From positions 1 to 38,947 of the forward strand of contig JANYET010000009.1 of NCBI GenBank assembly GCA_025359785.1: a stretch of 38,947 nt of DNA, read 5' to 3'. This DNA comes from Alphaproteobacteria bacterium (lineage in GTDB: Bacteria; Pseudomonadota; Alphaproteobacteria; Caulobacterales; Caulobacteraceae). A program made the translations under genes and the position numbers. Below the pieces are notes generated by a model. It was not told the DNA's origin. It ran no database searches and worked only from the letters and a program-made list of their open reading frames with translations. How positions within the stretch are numbered: position 1 is the first letter of the stretch; the number at the start of each line of letters is the position of its first letter. Of this stretch, positions 31,065-38,947 are shown piece by piece.

Positions 31065-32396
31065 ATGGACGAAAACCTGCTGAACGACGTGGTCGCCGCC
31101 GCCCTGGCCGCCGGGGCCGATGCGGCCGAGGCCGTGAGCGCCGAGCGCCGCGCCCTTTCTATCACCGTGCGCAACGGCGAACTGGAGGAAGTGGAGCGCG
31201 AGGAGAGCCGCGACCTGGGTCTGCGGGTGTTCATCGGCCAGCGGCAGGCGTCGGTCTCCGGGTCCGACATCAGCGCCGAGGCCCGCGCCAAGCTGGTCGC
31301 CCGATGTGTCGCCATGGCGAGGCTCGCGCCCGAAGACCCCTACGCGGGATTGGCCGACCCCGATCGCCTGGCCCGCGGGCCGCTCGCCGACCTCGACCTC
31401 TACGATCCGGCCGAGCCCCTGCCGGAAGCGCTCGAAGCCAAGGCGCGCATCGCCGAGGCCGCCGCCCGGGCGGTGCCCAAGGTGACCAACTCCGATGGCG
31501 GCTCGGCGTCCTGGTCCGCAGGCCAGTGGCGGATGCTGACCAGCGCCGGCTTCTCCGGCCTGCACCGCGCCTCGTCCTTCTCGCTGGGCGCCTCGGCCAT
31601 CGCCGGCGACGAGGGCGGCATGGAAACCGGCTACGATGGCCGCGCCGTCCGCTGGCAGACCGACCTTCCCGACGCCGCCGACATCGGCGCCGAGGCCGGC
31701 CGTCGCGCCGCGGGCCGGCTCGGCGCACGCAAGATCCAATCCACCACCGCGCCGGTGATCTTCGAAAACCGGCTGGCGGCGTCCCTGATCGGCCCCCTGA
31801 TCGGCGCCATCTCCGGCCCCTCGATCGCGCGTGGCACCTCGTTCCTGAAGGACAAGCTGGGCCAGCCGGTGTTCGCCAAGGGCATCCGCATCACCGACGA
31901 TCCGCACCGGCTTCGCGGCCTGGGCTCCTCGCCCTTCGATGACGAGGGTGTGGCCAATGGCCCCGTGAGCCTGATCGACGACGGGGTGCTGACCACCTGG
32001 CTCCTCAACACCTCATCGGCCCGCCAACTCGGCCTCAAGACCACCGGCCATGCGTCGCGCGGCCTCGCCGGTCCGCCGGGCGTGGGGCCGTCCAACCTGA
32101 CCCTGCAGCCGGGCGCCCGCACCCAGGCCGAGCTGATGGCCAACGCGGGCGCGGGCCTGTTGGTCACCTCGATGTTCGGGCCTTCGCTCAACGGCAACAC
32201 CGGCGACTGGTCGGTGGGCTGCTCCGGATTCTGGTTCGAGGGCGGCGAGATCGCCTATCCGGTCAACGAGATCACCGTGGCCGGCAACCTGATCGATATC
32301 TACACGCGGTTGATCCCGGGCTCCGACCTGGAGATCCGCGGATCGTTCAACGCGCCTTCGATCCTGATCGACGCCCTGGCGATCGCCGGCCTCTAG
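31065..32396 (+). CDS. pmbA: TldD/PmbA-family protein (TldE)
   Basis: 443 residues from the ATG at 31065; the in-frame start at 31017 is unlikely. N-terminal part: AALAAGADAAEAVSAERRALSITVRNGELEEVEREESRDLGLRVFIGQRQASVSGSDIS. C-terminal part: FENRLAASLIGPLIGAISG, SPFDDEGVANGPVSLIDDGVLTTWLLNT and SVGCSGFWFEGGEIAYPVNEITVAGNLIDIY. These are typical of PmbA. TldD/TldE is a heterodimeric protease that trims peptide leaders and unfolded peptides; the zinc His ligands are in TldD, absent from this subunit. TldD is not in the window. Position next to DUF4170 is usual in alphaproteobacteria. Confidence 0.9.
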   Translation: MDENLLNDVVAAALAAGADAAEAVSAERRALSITVRNGELEEVEREESRDLGLRVFIGQRQASVSGSDISAEARAKLVARCVAMARLAPEDPYAGLADPDRLARGPLADLDLYDPAEPLPEALEAKARIAEAAARAVPKVTNSDGGSASWSAGQWRMLTSAGFSGLHRASSFSLGASAIAGDEGGMETGYDGRAVRWQTDLPDAADIGAEAGRRAAGRLGARKIQSTTAPVIFENRLAASLIGPLIGAISGPSIARGTSFLKDKLGQPVFAKGIRITDDPHRLRGLGSSPFDDEGVANGPVSLIDDGVLTTWLLNTSSARQLGLKTTGHASRGLAGPPGVGPSNLTLQPGARTQAELMANAGAGLLVTSMFGPSLNGNTGDWSVGCSGFWFEGGEIAYPVNEITVAGNLIDIYTRLIPGSDLEIRGSFNAPSILIDALAIAGL

Positions 32397-32457
32397 ACCC
32401 GAGGGCTGTCTGGGCCTATCGGCTGCGCCACAAAGTCGTTTCAGGCGTTGCGAGACC

Positions 32458-32703
32458 ATGGCTGACAAGCAACTTCTTCATCTGGTGATCGGCGGCGAAC
32501 TGAAGTCGCTGGAAGGTCACGCCGAGTTCAAGGACCTGAGCAAGGTCGATCTGGTGGGCGCCTACCCCAACTACCGGCAGGCGCTGGCCGCCTGGCGCGG
32601 CAAGGCCCAGCAGACGGTCGACAACGCGCTCATGCGCTATTTCATCATCCACGCCCACAAGCTGCTCGACCCCGAGTCAGACGACCACGATCACGAGCAT
32701 TAG
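32458..32703 (+). CDS. DUF4170 small protein
   Basis: 81 residues: HLVIGGELKSLEGHAEFKDLSKVDLVGAYPNYRQALAAWRGKAQQTVDNALMRYFIIHAHKLLDPE, ending in an Asp/His tail (SDDHDHEH). This short cytoplasmic family is confined mostly to alphaproteobacteria and is often found between pmbA and the lipid A genes. Its role is unknown. It ends just before the REP-like doublet. Confidence 0.85.
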   Translation: MADKQLLHLVIGGELKSLEGHAEFKDLSKVDLVGAYPNYRQALAAWRGKAQQTVDNALMRYFIIHAHKLLDPESDDHDHEH

Positions 32704-32719
32704 GGCCTCCCCTCCTGCT

Positions 32720-32845
32720 CGTCATGGCCGGGCTTGTCCCGGCCATCCAGACGCACTGAGATCGACCGGATTACGCGCCCCGTCGCCGTTCGCGTCCTGC
32801 GGCCGCCGGCGTTTCTGGGTGGCCGGGACAAGCCCGGCCATGACG
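32720..32845. repeat. REP-like inverted doublet between convergent genes
   Basis: Two perfect 26-bp inverted arms (32720-32745 and 32820-32845) are separated by 74 bp. Each arm is itself a hairpin: TGGCCGGG and CCCGGCCA around CTTGT, or ACAAG in the other arm. Pairing continues inward with CCAGA/TCTGG for about six more base pairs. The core is like the extragenic palindromes scattered in many alphaproteobacterial genomes, and the position between two convergent genes is typical. It may end transcription from both sides. Confidence 0.85.
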
Positions 32846-32868
32846 ATCGTTTAGGTCAGGAGGGCGAT

Positions 32869-33552
32869 CTATTCGCGGCGCAGCAGCTTCTCCGTCAGGA
32901 CCGACCCCAGCATGCCGGCGCGGAAGTCGGCCTTCATGCCGGCGGGGTCGTACATCGGGCTCTCGACCCATTCGAGGAACGACAACCCGGCGGGCTCGCC
33001 CTGCGCAAGATAGCGTTCGAAGACGTAGTCCAGCACACCGGTCTTGCCCTGTTTGACGTGCAGATAGCGCAGGTTCAGCTGATCCAGGGCCTCGCGGATC
33101 GGCAGGCCCTTGCGGAAGTGCATGTAGAAGACGCTCATGATCCCGGCCCGGTCCGCGCCGGACTTGCAGTGGATCAGCGCCGGATAGGTCAGCGTCTCAT
33201 AGAGCCGCTTGGCGCCCAGCACCCGGTCGCGGCTGGGAACCTCGCGCGAGGTGATCGTGAAGTCGACCAGTTCCAGGCCCAGCCGGCGGCAGGCGTCCTT
33301 TTCCAGCGCGTGGAAGCTCGCGTCGAACCCGCCGCGCAGATTGACGATGGTCTTGACGCCCCGGTCCTTCCAGGCGGCGAACTGATGCGGCCAGGGCTGG
33401 TTGGTGCGCACCAGTTCGTCTGAAATCCAGTGGGCGTTCTGGAATCCCAGCCGCAGGTAGGCGTGGTCGTTCCAGAGGTAGTCCGCATAGGTCTTGAACC
33501 GCCCGACCGGCGTGGCGAGATCGAATTCGGGCTTGGTTGGCGCGAGGCTCAT
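32869..33552 (-). CDS. ctpA: CtpA-like tyrosine-phosphatase-fold protein
   Basis: 227 residues with the Cys-phosphatase P-loop HCKSGADRAG (Cys129, Arg135) after the strand TYPALI. Upstream lie GVKTIVNLRGGFDASFHALEKDACRRLGLELVDFTITSREVPS. The general acid is likely the Asp of VDFTI or a nearby Glu. No signal peptide or membrane helix. In Caulobacter crescentus an essential phosphatase of this type, CtpA, affects outer-membrane integrity and has been tied to lipid A phosphate removal. This copy faces the lipid A export/assembly operon, 120 bp from the msbA start, which supports the same role. The gene symbol rests on family and context only. It ends by the REP-like doublet. Confidence 0.72.
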   Translation of the reverse strand: MSLAPTKPEFDLATPVGRFKTYADYLWNDHAYLRLGFQNAHWISDELVRTNQPWPHQFAAWKDRGVKTIVNLRGGFDASFHALEKDACRRLGLELVDFTITSREVPSRDRVLGAKRLYETLTYPALIHCKSGADRAGIMSVFYMHFRKGLPIREALDQLNLRYLHVKQGKTGVLDYVFERYLAQGEPAGLSFLEWVESPMYDPAGMKADFRAGMLGSVLTEKLLRRE

Positions 33553-33672
33553 CGCGCCCTACGTAAGGGTTCCGCCGCTTCGGCGAAAGCCGCGCGGGCA
33601 AAGGGCGGCGAGCCCGCGTCGTCCCGGGCGCCCGTCTTGACTTCAACCCCGCATCGGACGACCCCAGGTTCC

Positions 33673-35463
33673 ATGAGCGAGCGCGCCCCGCCAGAGCTTT
33701 CCGCCCGCGCCCTGATCGCTCGGGTGTCCCGGGTCTATTTGGCCCCGCGATGGAAGGGCTGGGTGACCGCCCTGCTGGCGGCGATCGGCGTGGCCTACTG
33801 CAGCACCCAGCTGATTCACCTGCTGAAGCCCGCCACCGACGAACTGATGGTGTCGCACAAGGCGCGGGACCTGATCGTCATACCCCTGACGCTCGCCGCC
33901 TACGCCATCGGCCGGACGGTGGCGCAGGTCATCCAGGCCTCACTGATCAACCGCATTGGCAACGCGGTGGTGGGCGACATCCAGGTCCAGCTGTTCGGCA
34001 GGCTGGTGCGGGCCGACCTGGCGCGGCTGCAGAGGGAACACTCCGGGGCCTACGTCTCTTCGGTGCTCTACGACGCCGGCCTGATTCGCGAGGCCGCAAC
34101 CTCCGGGGTGGTCAACTACACCCAGAACCTGCTGCAGGTGATTGGCGCGGGGGTGGTGATGATCAGCACCGACTACACCCTGGCGCTCGTCGTCCTGGCC
34201 GCGGCGCCGCCGGCCACCTGGATCATGCGGCGGTTTTCCAGGCTCACCAGCAAGGCCGCGCGTGGCGCGATGACCGAAACGTCGGCGCTTTCCAGCGCCA
34301 TCATGGAAAGTCTCGACGGCGTGCGCGTGGTGAAGATCGAGGGCCGCGAGGCCTATGAGGAGTCGCGCGTCGCCGAGGTGGTCGGCCGCCGACAGGCGCA
34401 CCTGATCAAGGGGGCCAATGCGCGGGCCTATGCCGCGCCGGCCACGGAACTGCTGATGACGCTGATCACCGCGGCGATCATCGCCTATGTGGGCTGGCGC
34501 TCGATGCACGGCCACATGACCCCCGGCGCGTTCATCGCCTTCGTGGGGGCGCTCGGCCTGGCGTCGCAGTCGCTGCGCCAGCTGGCCAACCTGCAGACCG
34601 TGTTCGCCGAGGGCATGTCGGCGGCGAGCCGGCTGTTCGCGGCGCTGGACATCGAGGCCGAGGTGCGCGAGGCGCCGGGCGCGAAACCCCTGCCCATCGG
34701 TCAGGCGACGATCCGCTTCGACCACGTGGACTTCGCCTATGGGCCGCAGGGCGCGCCGACGCTTTGCGACGTGTGTTTCGAGGCCCGGCGCGGCGAGACG
34801 GTGGCCCTGGTCGGTCCCTCCGGCGGCGGCAAGACCACCATCCTGAACCTGATCCCGCGCTTCTATGACGCCACCGCCGGCCGGGTGAGCATCGACGGCC
34901 ATGACGTCCGCTCCGTGACGCTGGCCTCGCTGCGCGACCGCATCGCGTTGGTGACCCAGGAGCCGTTTCTGTTCGACGACACCATCCGCGCCAACATCGC
35001 CTATGCGCGCCCCGACGCCACCCCGGCGCAGATCGAGCAGGCGGCCCGGGAGGCCGCGGCCCACGAGTTCATCCTGGCCCTGCCGCAGGGCTATGACACC
35101 TCGGTGGGCGAAGCCGGCGCCCGGCTTTCCGGCGGCCAGCGCCAGCGGATCGCCATTGCCCGCGCCTTCCTGAAGGACGCGCCGATCCTGCTGCTCGACG
35201 AGGCCACCAGCGCGCTCGACACCGAGAGCGAGGCCCAGGTGCAGGCGGCGCTGAAGCGGCTGATGGCCGGCCGCGCGACGATCCTGATCGCCCACCGCCT
35301 GTCCACCGTTCGCGGCGCCGACCGAATCTATGTGATCGACAAGGGCCGCATCGTGGAGACTGGCGACCACGCCAGCCTGATCCGCAAGCGCGGCCTCTAT
35401 GCGCGGCTCGCCAAGACCCAGGACCTGGATTTCGAGGCTGACGCCCCGGAGCCGGCGGCTTGA
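33673..35463 (+). CDS. MsbA-type ABC exporter (lipid A flippase-like)
   Basis: 596 residues from the ATG at 33673. Six transmembrane helices run to about residue 330; the ATPase domain follows. Motifs: Walker A GPSGGGKTT (from residue 381), Q-loop LVTQEPFLFDD, signature LSGGQRQR (from residue 485), Walker B ILLLDEATSALD and the switch His in IAHRLST. It is a homodimeric exporter that, in this setting, should flip lipid A or its precursor across the inner membrane. No clear ribosome site. The DUF374 gene overlaps its stop. Confidence 0.85.
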   Translation: MSERAPPELSARALIARVSRVYLAPRWKGWVTALLAAIGVAYCSTQLIHLLKPATDELMVSHKARDLIVIPLTLAAYAIGRTVAQVIQASLINRIGNAVVGDIQVQLFGRLVRADLARLQREHSGAYVSSVLYDAGLIREAATSGVVNYTQNLLQVIGAGVVMISTDYTLALVVLAAAPPATWIMRRFSRLTSKAARGAMTETSALSSAIMESLDGVRVVKIEGREAYEESRVAEVVGRRQAHLIKGANARAYAAPATELLMTLITAAIIAYVGWRSMHGHMTPGAFIAFVGALGLASQSLRQLANLQTVFAEGMSAASRLFAALDIEAEVREAPGAKPLPIGQATIRFDHVDFAYGPQGAPTLCDVCFEARRGETVALVGPSGGGKTTILNLIPRFYDATAGRVSIDGHDVRSVTLASLRDRIALVTQEPFLFDDTIRANIAYARPDATPAQIEQAAREAAAHEFILALPQGYDTSVGEAGARLSGGQRQRIAIARAFLKDAPILLLDEATSALDTESEAQVQAALKRLMAGRATILIAHRLSTVRGADRIYVIDKGRIVETGDHASLIRKRGLYARLAKTQDLDFEADAPEPAA

Positions 35464-36164
35464 AGGCGTGGCTGCGCAGCGACGGGGTCCAGGCCTTCCT
35501 GGGCTGGCTGCTCGGGACCTATATCCGCCTGATCCTGAAGACCGTGCGCTGGACGCACGAGAATCTGGCCTGCGTCGAACCGGTGCTGGCGGGCGAGGCC
35601 GGCGCAGTGGCGCTGTTCTGGCACGGCCGCATCCCGCTGTGCCTGGCGACCGCGCCGCAGTGGTGGCGCAAGAAAACCAAGGCGCTGATCTCGCCCTCCT
35701 CCGACGGCCAGTTCATCGCCACGGCGCTGGAGATGGCGGGCTTTCCCGGCATCCGCATTTCCACCGCCAAGCCGGGGGACACCGCCAAGGCCCGCCAGGC
35801 GGTCGCAGCCTTCCGCGAGGCGATCCACCACGTGTCCGAAGGCGGCGCGCTGGTCGTCACGCCCGATGGGCCGCGCGGCCCCAACGAAATCATCGCGCCT
35901 GGCGCCCTGCAGATCGCCCGCCGATCCGGCCAGCCGGTGTTCCTGATGGGCATCGCGGCCAACCCGGCGAAGCAGTTCGACACCTGGGACAAGGTGATGT
36001 TCGCCGCCCCGTTCGGCCGCGGCGCTGTCGTCTGGGACGGCCCGCTCTACGTCCCTGCCGACGCCGATGAGGCCCAGGTGGGCGCGCTGATCGCTGATTG
36101 GTCAGCCCGCCTCTCCGCGATCACCCGGCGGGCAGAGATGCTGGTCGGACGCAGCGCGCCTTAA
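35460..36164 (+). CDS. DUF374 lysophospholipid-acyltransferase-like protein
   Basis: 234 residues from a TTG that overlaps the ABC-exporter stop by 4 bp, with GGAG 8 nt before. One N-terminal helix (AFLGWLLGTYIRLILKTVRW). The acyltransferase motif region is VALFWHGRIPL, followed by ISPSSDGQFIATALEMAGFPGIRIST and VVTPDGPRGPNEIIAPGALQIARRSGQPVFLMGI. DUF374 includes LpxJ of Helicobacter/Campylobacter, a secondary acyltransferase of lipid A, so a role in adding an acyl chain is suggested by family and context. In place of the SxxRDGE-like motif it has SPSSDGQ. Confidence 0.82.
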   Translation: MKAWLRSDGVQAFLGWLLGTYIRLILKTVRWTHENLACVEPVLAGEAGAVALFWHGRIPLCLATAPQWWRKKTKALISPSSDGQFIATALEMAGFPGIRISTAKPGDTAKARQAVAAFREAIHHVSEGGALVVTPDGPRGPNEIIAPGALQIARRSGQPVFLMGIAANPAKQFDTWDKVMFAAPFGRGAVVWDGPLYVPADADEAQVGALIADWSARLSAITRRAEMLVGRSAP

Positions 36165-36204
36165 GCCGCATTGATCCAGTCCGCGCACGGTGAGACATAA
36201 GCCC

Positions 36205-37257
36205 ATGGCCAAGGCGCACGACCACCACGATCACCACGACCATGATCACCACGATCATGGCGACGCGCATGATCACGACCCCGGGGCCCACAAGCATGGG
36301 GCCCACAAGCACGGGGCCAACAAGCATGGGGCCCACAGGCACGGCCATGGCCACAGCCACGGCCACCACCACCATCACGTCCCCACCGACATGGGCCGCG
36401 CCTTCGCGATCGGGGTGACGCTGAACGCCGCCTTCGTGCTGATCGAGGTTGGCGCAGGCTTCTGGTCGGGCTCGATGGCGCTACTGGCCGACGCCGGCCA
36501 CAACCTCTCCGATGTGCTGGCCCTACTGATGGCGTGGGGCGCCACCGTGCTGGCCCGGCGCGCGCCCACCAGCCGGCGGACCTATGGCCTGCGCAAGGGC
36601 ACCATCCTGGCCTCGCTGGGCAATGCGGTCTTCCTGTTGCTGGCGATCGGCGGGATCGTGTCGGAATCCATCCACCGCCTGACCCAGCCGGGCGCGGTCG
36701 CCACCACCGCGGTGATGATCACCGCCGGCGTCGGCATCCTGATCAACGGCGGGACGGCCTTGCTGTTCATGCGCGGCAGCCAGGACGACATCAACGTCCG
36801 CGGCGCCTTCCTGCACATGGCCAGCGACGCGGTCATCTCGCTCGTCGTGGTGATCGGCGCGGGCATCATCGCGCTCACCGGCCTGCAGTGGATCGACCCG
36901 GTGCTGAGCCTCGGCATCGCCGTGGTGATCGTGGCCGGCACCTGGGGCCTGTTGCGCGACTCGGTGAACCTCGCCCTCGACGGCGCGCCGCGTGAGATCG
37001 ACGTCGCCGAGGTCCGCGCCTGGCTCGGCGCCCAGCCGGGCGTCGAAGAGATCCACGACCTGCACATCTGGGCCATGAGCACGACCGAGACGGCGCTGAC
37101 CGCCCATGTGATCCGACCCGCAAACGACGACGCCGACCAGTTCCTGCATGCCACCTGCGAGGCGCTCTCCACGCGCTTCAACATCGGCCACTCGACCCTG
37201 CAGGTGGAGACCGACAGCGAGAATGCCTGCCGGCTCGCGCCAGCAGGCGTGGTGTGA
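36205..37257 (+). CDS. CDF-family metal (zinc) exporter with His-rich N-terminus
   Basis: 350 residues from the ATG at 36205 (GGTGAGA about 9 nt before). The first 58 residues hold 26 His, including a 15-bp x4 repeat (GAHKH type). Six helices follow; the first begins AFAIGVTLNAAFVLIEVGAGFW. Metal site HxxxD is in LADAGHNLSDVLALLMAW and HMASDAVISLVVV. The cytoplasmic end (VRAWLGAQPGVEEIHDLHIWAMSTTETALTAHV) is the usual CDF ferredoxin-like domain. It exports Zn2+ or a similar ion, ZitB/CzcD-like. It is inserted between the DUF374 gene (40-bp gap) and waaA (GTGA overlap). Confidence 0.9.
   Translation: MAKAHDHHDHHDHDHHDHGDAHDHDPGAHKHGAHKHGANKHGAHRHGHGHSHGHHHHHVPTDMGRAFAIGVTLNAAFVLIEVGAGFWSGSMALLADAGHNLSDVLALLMAWGATVLARRAPTSRRTYGLRKGTILASLGNAVFLLLAIGGIVSESIHRLTQPGAVATTAVMITAGVGILINGGTALLFMRGSQDDINVRGAFLHMASDAVISLVVVIGAGIIALTGLQWIDPVLSLGIAVVIVAGTWGLLRDSVNLALDGAPREIDVAEVRAWLGAQPGVEEIHDLHIWAMSTTETALTAHVIRPANDDADQFLHATCEALSTRFNIGHSTLQVETDSENACRLAPAGVV
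36283..36342 (+). repeat. 15-bp tandem repeat x4 in the CDF exporter gene
   Basis: Four units of GGGGCCCACAAGCAT type at 36283-36297, 36298-36312, 36313-36327 and 36328-36342 with few substitutions. They encode GAHKH, GAHKH, GANKH and GAHRH, so copy number sets the number of metal-binding His. Confidence 0.92.
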
Positions 37258-38537
37258 GCCGAGTTCCGAACACCCTGCCGCTGGCGCTCTACGCCACGGC
37301 GACCAGCCTTCTGGAGCCGCTGGCGCCCAGCCTGCTGCGCCGCCGCGCGCGGGCGGGCAAGGAAGATGCGAGCCGCCTCGCCGAACGGCTCGGGCGCGCG
37401 ACGACGCCACGGCCGGAGGGGCCGCTGGTCTGGCTGCATGGGGTGAGCGTCGGCGAGAGCCTGTCGCTGCTGCCGCTGATCGCGGCGCTGAAGGCCAGCC
37501 GCTCGGATATCAATATCCTCGTCACCTCCGGCACGGTCACCTCGGCGCAGGTGCTGGCGCAGCGGCTGCCGGCGGGCGTGATCCACCAGTTCGCGCCGGT
37601 GGACACGCCGGGCGTGGCGGCCCGCTTCCTTGACCACTGGCGGCCGGGCGCGGCGCTGTTCGTCGAGAGCGAGCTGTGGCCGAACCTGATCGTCGCGGCC
37701 AAGACTCGCGGCGTGCGGCTGGCGCTGCTTTCGGCGCGGATGACCGAGGCGAGCGCGGTGGGCTGGCGCCGTGTCCCGGCGACAGCGCGGGACCTGCTGG
37801 ACGCCTTCGACCTGATCCTGCCTCAGGATGCCGCAACGGCGGCGCGGCTGCGAGGGCTCGGGGGCGACGTCGGCTCTGATCTGAACCTCAAGCTGCTGGG
37901 CGACGCGCCGCCCGTGGACGCGGCGACCGTCGCGGCCCTGCGCGCCGGCCTCGCGGGTCGCAAGGCGGTGCTCGCCGCCAGCACCCATCCGGGCGAAGAG
38001 CCGCTGATCGCCGACGCCTTCCGCAGGGCCACCGCCGATGGCCCAACGGCCGTGCTGATCCTCGCCCCGCGCCACCCGGACCGCGGCCCGCAGGTCGCCA
38101 ACGACGTCGCCGCCATGGGCTTTACCGTCGCCCGCCGCGCGGCCGGCGAGCCTCTGAGCCCGGCAACCACCGCCTATGTCGCCGACACCCTGGGCGAGCT
38201 CGGCGCCTTCTATAGCGTGGCCGACGCCGTGGTGATGGGCGGCAGCTTCGTGCCAGGCGTCGGCGGCCACAATCCGCTGGAGGCCGCACGTCTGGAGGCG
38301 GCGTTGATCACTGGGCCGCACGTCTTCAACGCCCGCGAGATCTACGCCGAGATGTTCGCGGAGGCCGCGGTCATCGAGGCCGCCGACACGACGGCGCTCG
38401 CCCGCCACATCCAGGGCCTGCTCGCCAACCCGGTCATCGCGCGCCGGATTGGCGAAGCGGCCGGCGCCTATGCCGGACGCCAGGGTGCGGCGCTGGCCTC
38501 GGCGATGACGCTCATCGAGCCCCTGCTGCCCGCATGA
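37254..38537 (+). CDS. waaA: 3-deoxy-D-manno-octulosonic-acid transferase (Kdo transferase)
   Basis: 427 residues of the GT30 family. It starts with a GTG that overlaps the CDF stop. N-terminal helix with basic [48 protein letters not shown] (the conserved Glu of SVGE is the catalytic base in the family), then [28 protein letters not shown] and the C-terminal [17 protein letters not shown] for the sugar nucleotide. It adds one or two Kdo to lipid IVA on the inner-membrane face. Number of Kdo added cannot be read from the sequence. Overlaps lpxK (ATGA). Confidence 0.92.
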   Translation: MSRVPNTLPLALYATATSLLEPLAPSLLRRRARAGKEDASRLAERLGRATTPRPEGPLVWLHGVSVGESLSLLPLIAALKASRSDINILVTSGTVTSAQVLAQRLPAGVIHQFAPVDTPGVAARFLDHWRPGAALFVESELWPNLIVAAKTRGVRLALLSARMTEASAVGWRRVPATARDLLDAFDLILPQDAATAARLRGLGGDVGSDLNLKLLGDAPPVDAATVAALRAGLAGRKAVLAASTHPGEEPLIADAFRRATADGPTAVLILAPRHPDRGPQVANDVAAMGFTVARRAAGEPLSPATTAYVADTLGELGAFYSVADAVVMGGSFVPGVGGHNPLEAARLEAALITGPHVFNAREIYAEMFAEAAVIEAADTTALARHIQGLLANPVIARRIGEAAGAYAGRQGAALASAMTLIEPLLPA

Positions 38538-38947
38538 AGCTCTCGACACCCCGCTGGTGGTACACCCGCGATATCAGCGCCCGGCGCGGCGGCATGCCGG
38601 TGTCGCGGATGCTGCTGACCCCGGTCTCCTGGATCTGGGCGGCGGTGACAGCGCGGCGGATCGCCCGGACCGTCCCCGTCGATCCGGGCGTGCCGGTGAT
38701 CTGCGTCGGCAACCTCACCGTCGGCGGCGCGGGCAAGACGCCGGTGGTCCGGGCGCTCGCCGAGCGGCTGGCGGCGCGCGGCGTGGACGTCCACCTGCTG
38801 TCGCGCGGCTATGGCGGACGGCTTGAGGGTCCGGTCCGGGTCGATCCGGCGGCCCATACCAGCGCCGACGTGGGCGACGAGCCCCTGATGCTGGCGCGCG
38901 ACTACCCTGTCTGGGTGGCCCGCGACCGGGCGGCCGGCGCGCGCGCC
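38534..38947 (+). CDS. lpxK: Tetraacyldisaccharide 4'-kinase LpxK (3' end cut by window)
   Basis: The first 138 codons are present. N-terminal amphipathic helix region ([38 protein letters not shown]), then [18 protein letters not shown], the family P-loop, then [19 protein letters not shown] and [21 protein letters not shown], all typical of LpxK. It phosphorylates the 4' position of the lipid A precursor using ATP. Starts in the stop of waaA (ATGA, 38534-38537). If CtpA removes phosphate from lipid A, the two would act in opposite directions on the same molecule. Confidence 0.93.
   Translation, partial: MKLSTPRWWYTRDISARRGGMPVSRMLLTPVSWIWAAVTARRIARTVPVDPGVPVICVGNLTVGGAGKTPVVRALAERLAARGVDVHLLSRGYGGRLEGPVRVDPAAHTSADVGDEPLMLARDYPVWVARDRAAGARA

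Noticed and set aside
36582..38549. 655-codon reverse frame opposite the CDF gene and waaA
   Set aside because: Spans two recognised genes antisense and has no motif.
1..38947. CRISPR, prophage, IS or tRNA/rRNA genes
   Set aside because: No spaced repeat array, integrase, transposase, or recognisable RNA gene was seen on either strand.

Overview
The window is GC-rich, densely coded alphaproteobacterial chromosome, most like Caulobacterales (Caulobacter/Phenylobacterium). The clues are three PEPxxWA-CTERM surface proteins, a DUF4170 protein beside a pmbA / lipid-A-export / DUF374 / waaA / lpxK block, a CtpA-like phosphatase, a Tim44-domain protein and many ATGA/GTGA-type start-stop overlaps. 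This assignment is inference from gene content. No rRNA, tRNA, CRISPR array, IS element or phage gene was seen. About 41 protein genes are supported; both ends of the window cut a gene (ubiA on the left, lpxK on the right).

Left part (1-14.5 kb): the 3' part of ubiA (ubiquinone prenyltransferase), a membrane fatty-acid desaturase, a PEPxxWA-CTERM protein divergent from an ExbB/TolQ-like membrane protein behind a BlaI-type operator, a secreted protein made of two copies of one domain, a two-gene unit (dihydroflavonol-reductase-like SDR plus MmcQ/YjbR protein), a small XRE regulator, a secreted S10 carboxypeptidase divergent from a secreted amidohydrolase, a GFA-fold protein divergent from a solo LuxR regulator, a second PEPxxWA-CTERM protein behind an 18-bp perfect palindrome, a protein methyltransferase overlapping an EamA transporter, and a VOC protein.

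Middle part (14.5-31 kb): a secreted trypsin-like protease followed by a Tat-exported M24 peptidase, a soluble HisKA_2-type kinase, a Tim44-like membrane protein, an Ig-like secreted protein, a DauA-like D-amino-acid dehydrogenase divergent from a secreted protein of unknown function, a class C beta-lactamase-fold hydrolase, a third PEPxxWA-CTERM protein, a Tat-exported gamma-glutamyltransferase in an overlapping three-gene unit with YdeI-like and MmcQ/YjbR proteins, a PAS protein, a lipocalin, a UbiD decarboxylase and a MAPEG protein. Read together, this part is rich in envelope peptidases and amino-acid-catabolic enzymes, as expected of a scavenging oligotroph.

Right part (31-38.9 kb): an envelope block with pmbA, DUF4170, a REP-like inverted doublet, a ctpA-like phosphatase (reverse strand), then an apparent operon: MsbA-type ABC exporter, DUF374 acyltransferase, a His-rich CDF metal exporter, waaA and lpxK, joined by 4-bp overlaps or short gaps. 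It carries lipid A completion and export, with a metal exporter inserted.

The sites most worth following up are the CtpA-like phosphatase facing the lipid A operon, the BlaI-like operator with a ribosome-site-masking hairpin at 2503-2548, the 18-bp palindrome between the solo luxR and a PEP-CTERM gene, and the CDF exporter inside the lipid A operon. No obviously new multi-gene defence or mobile system was found.
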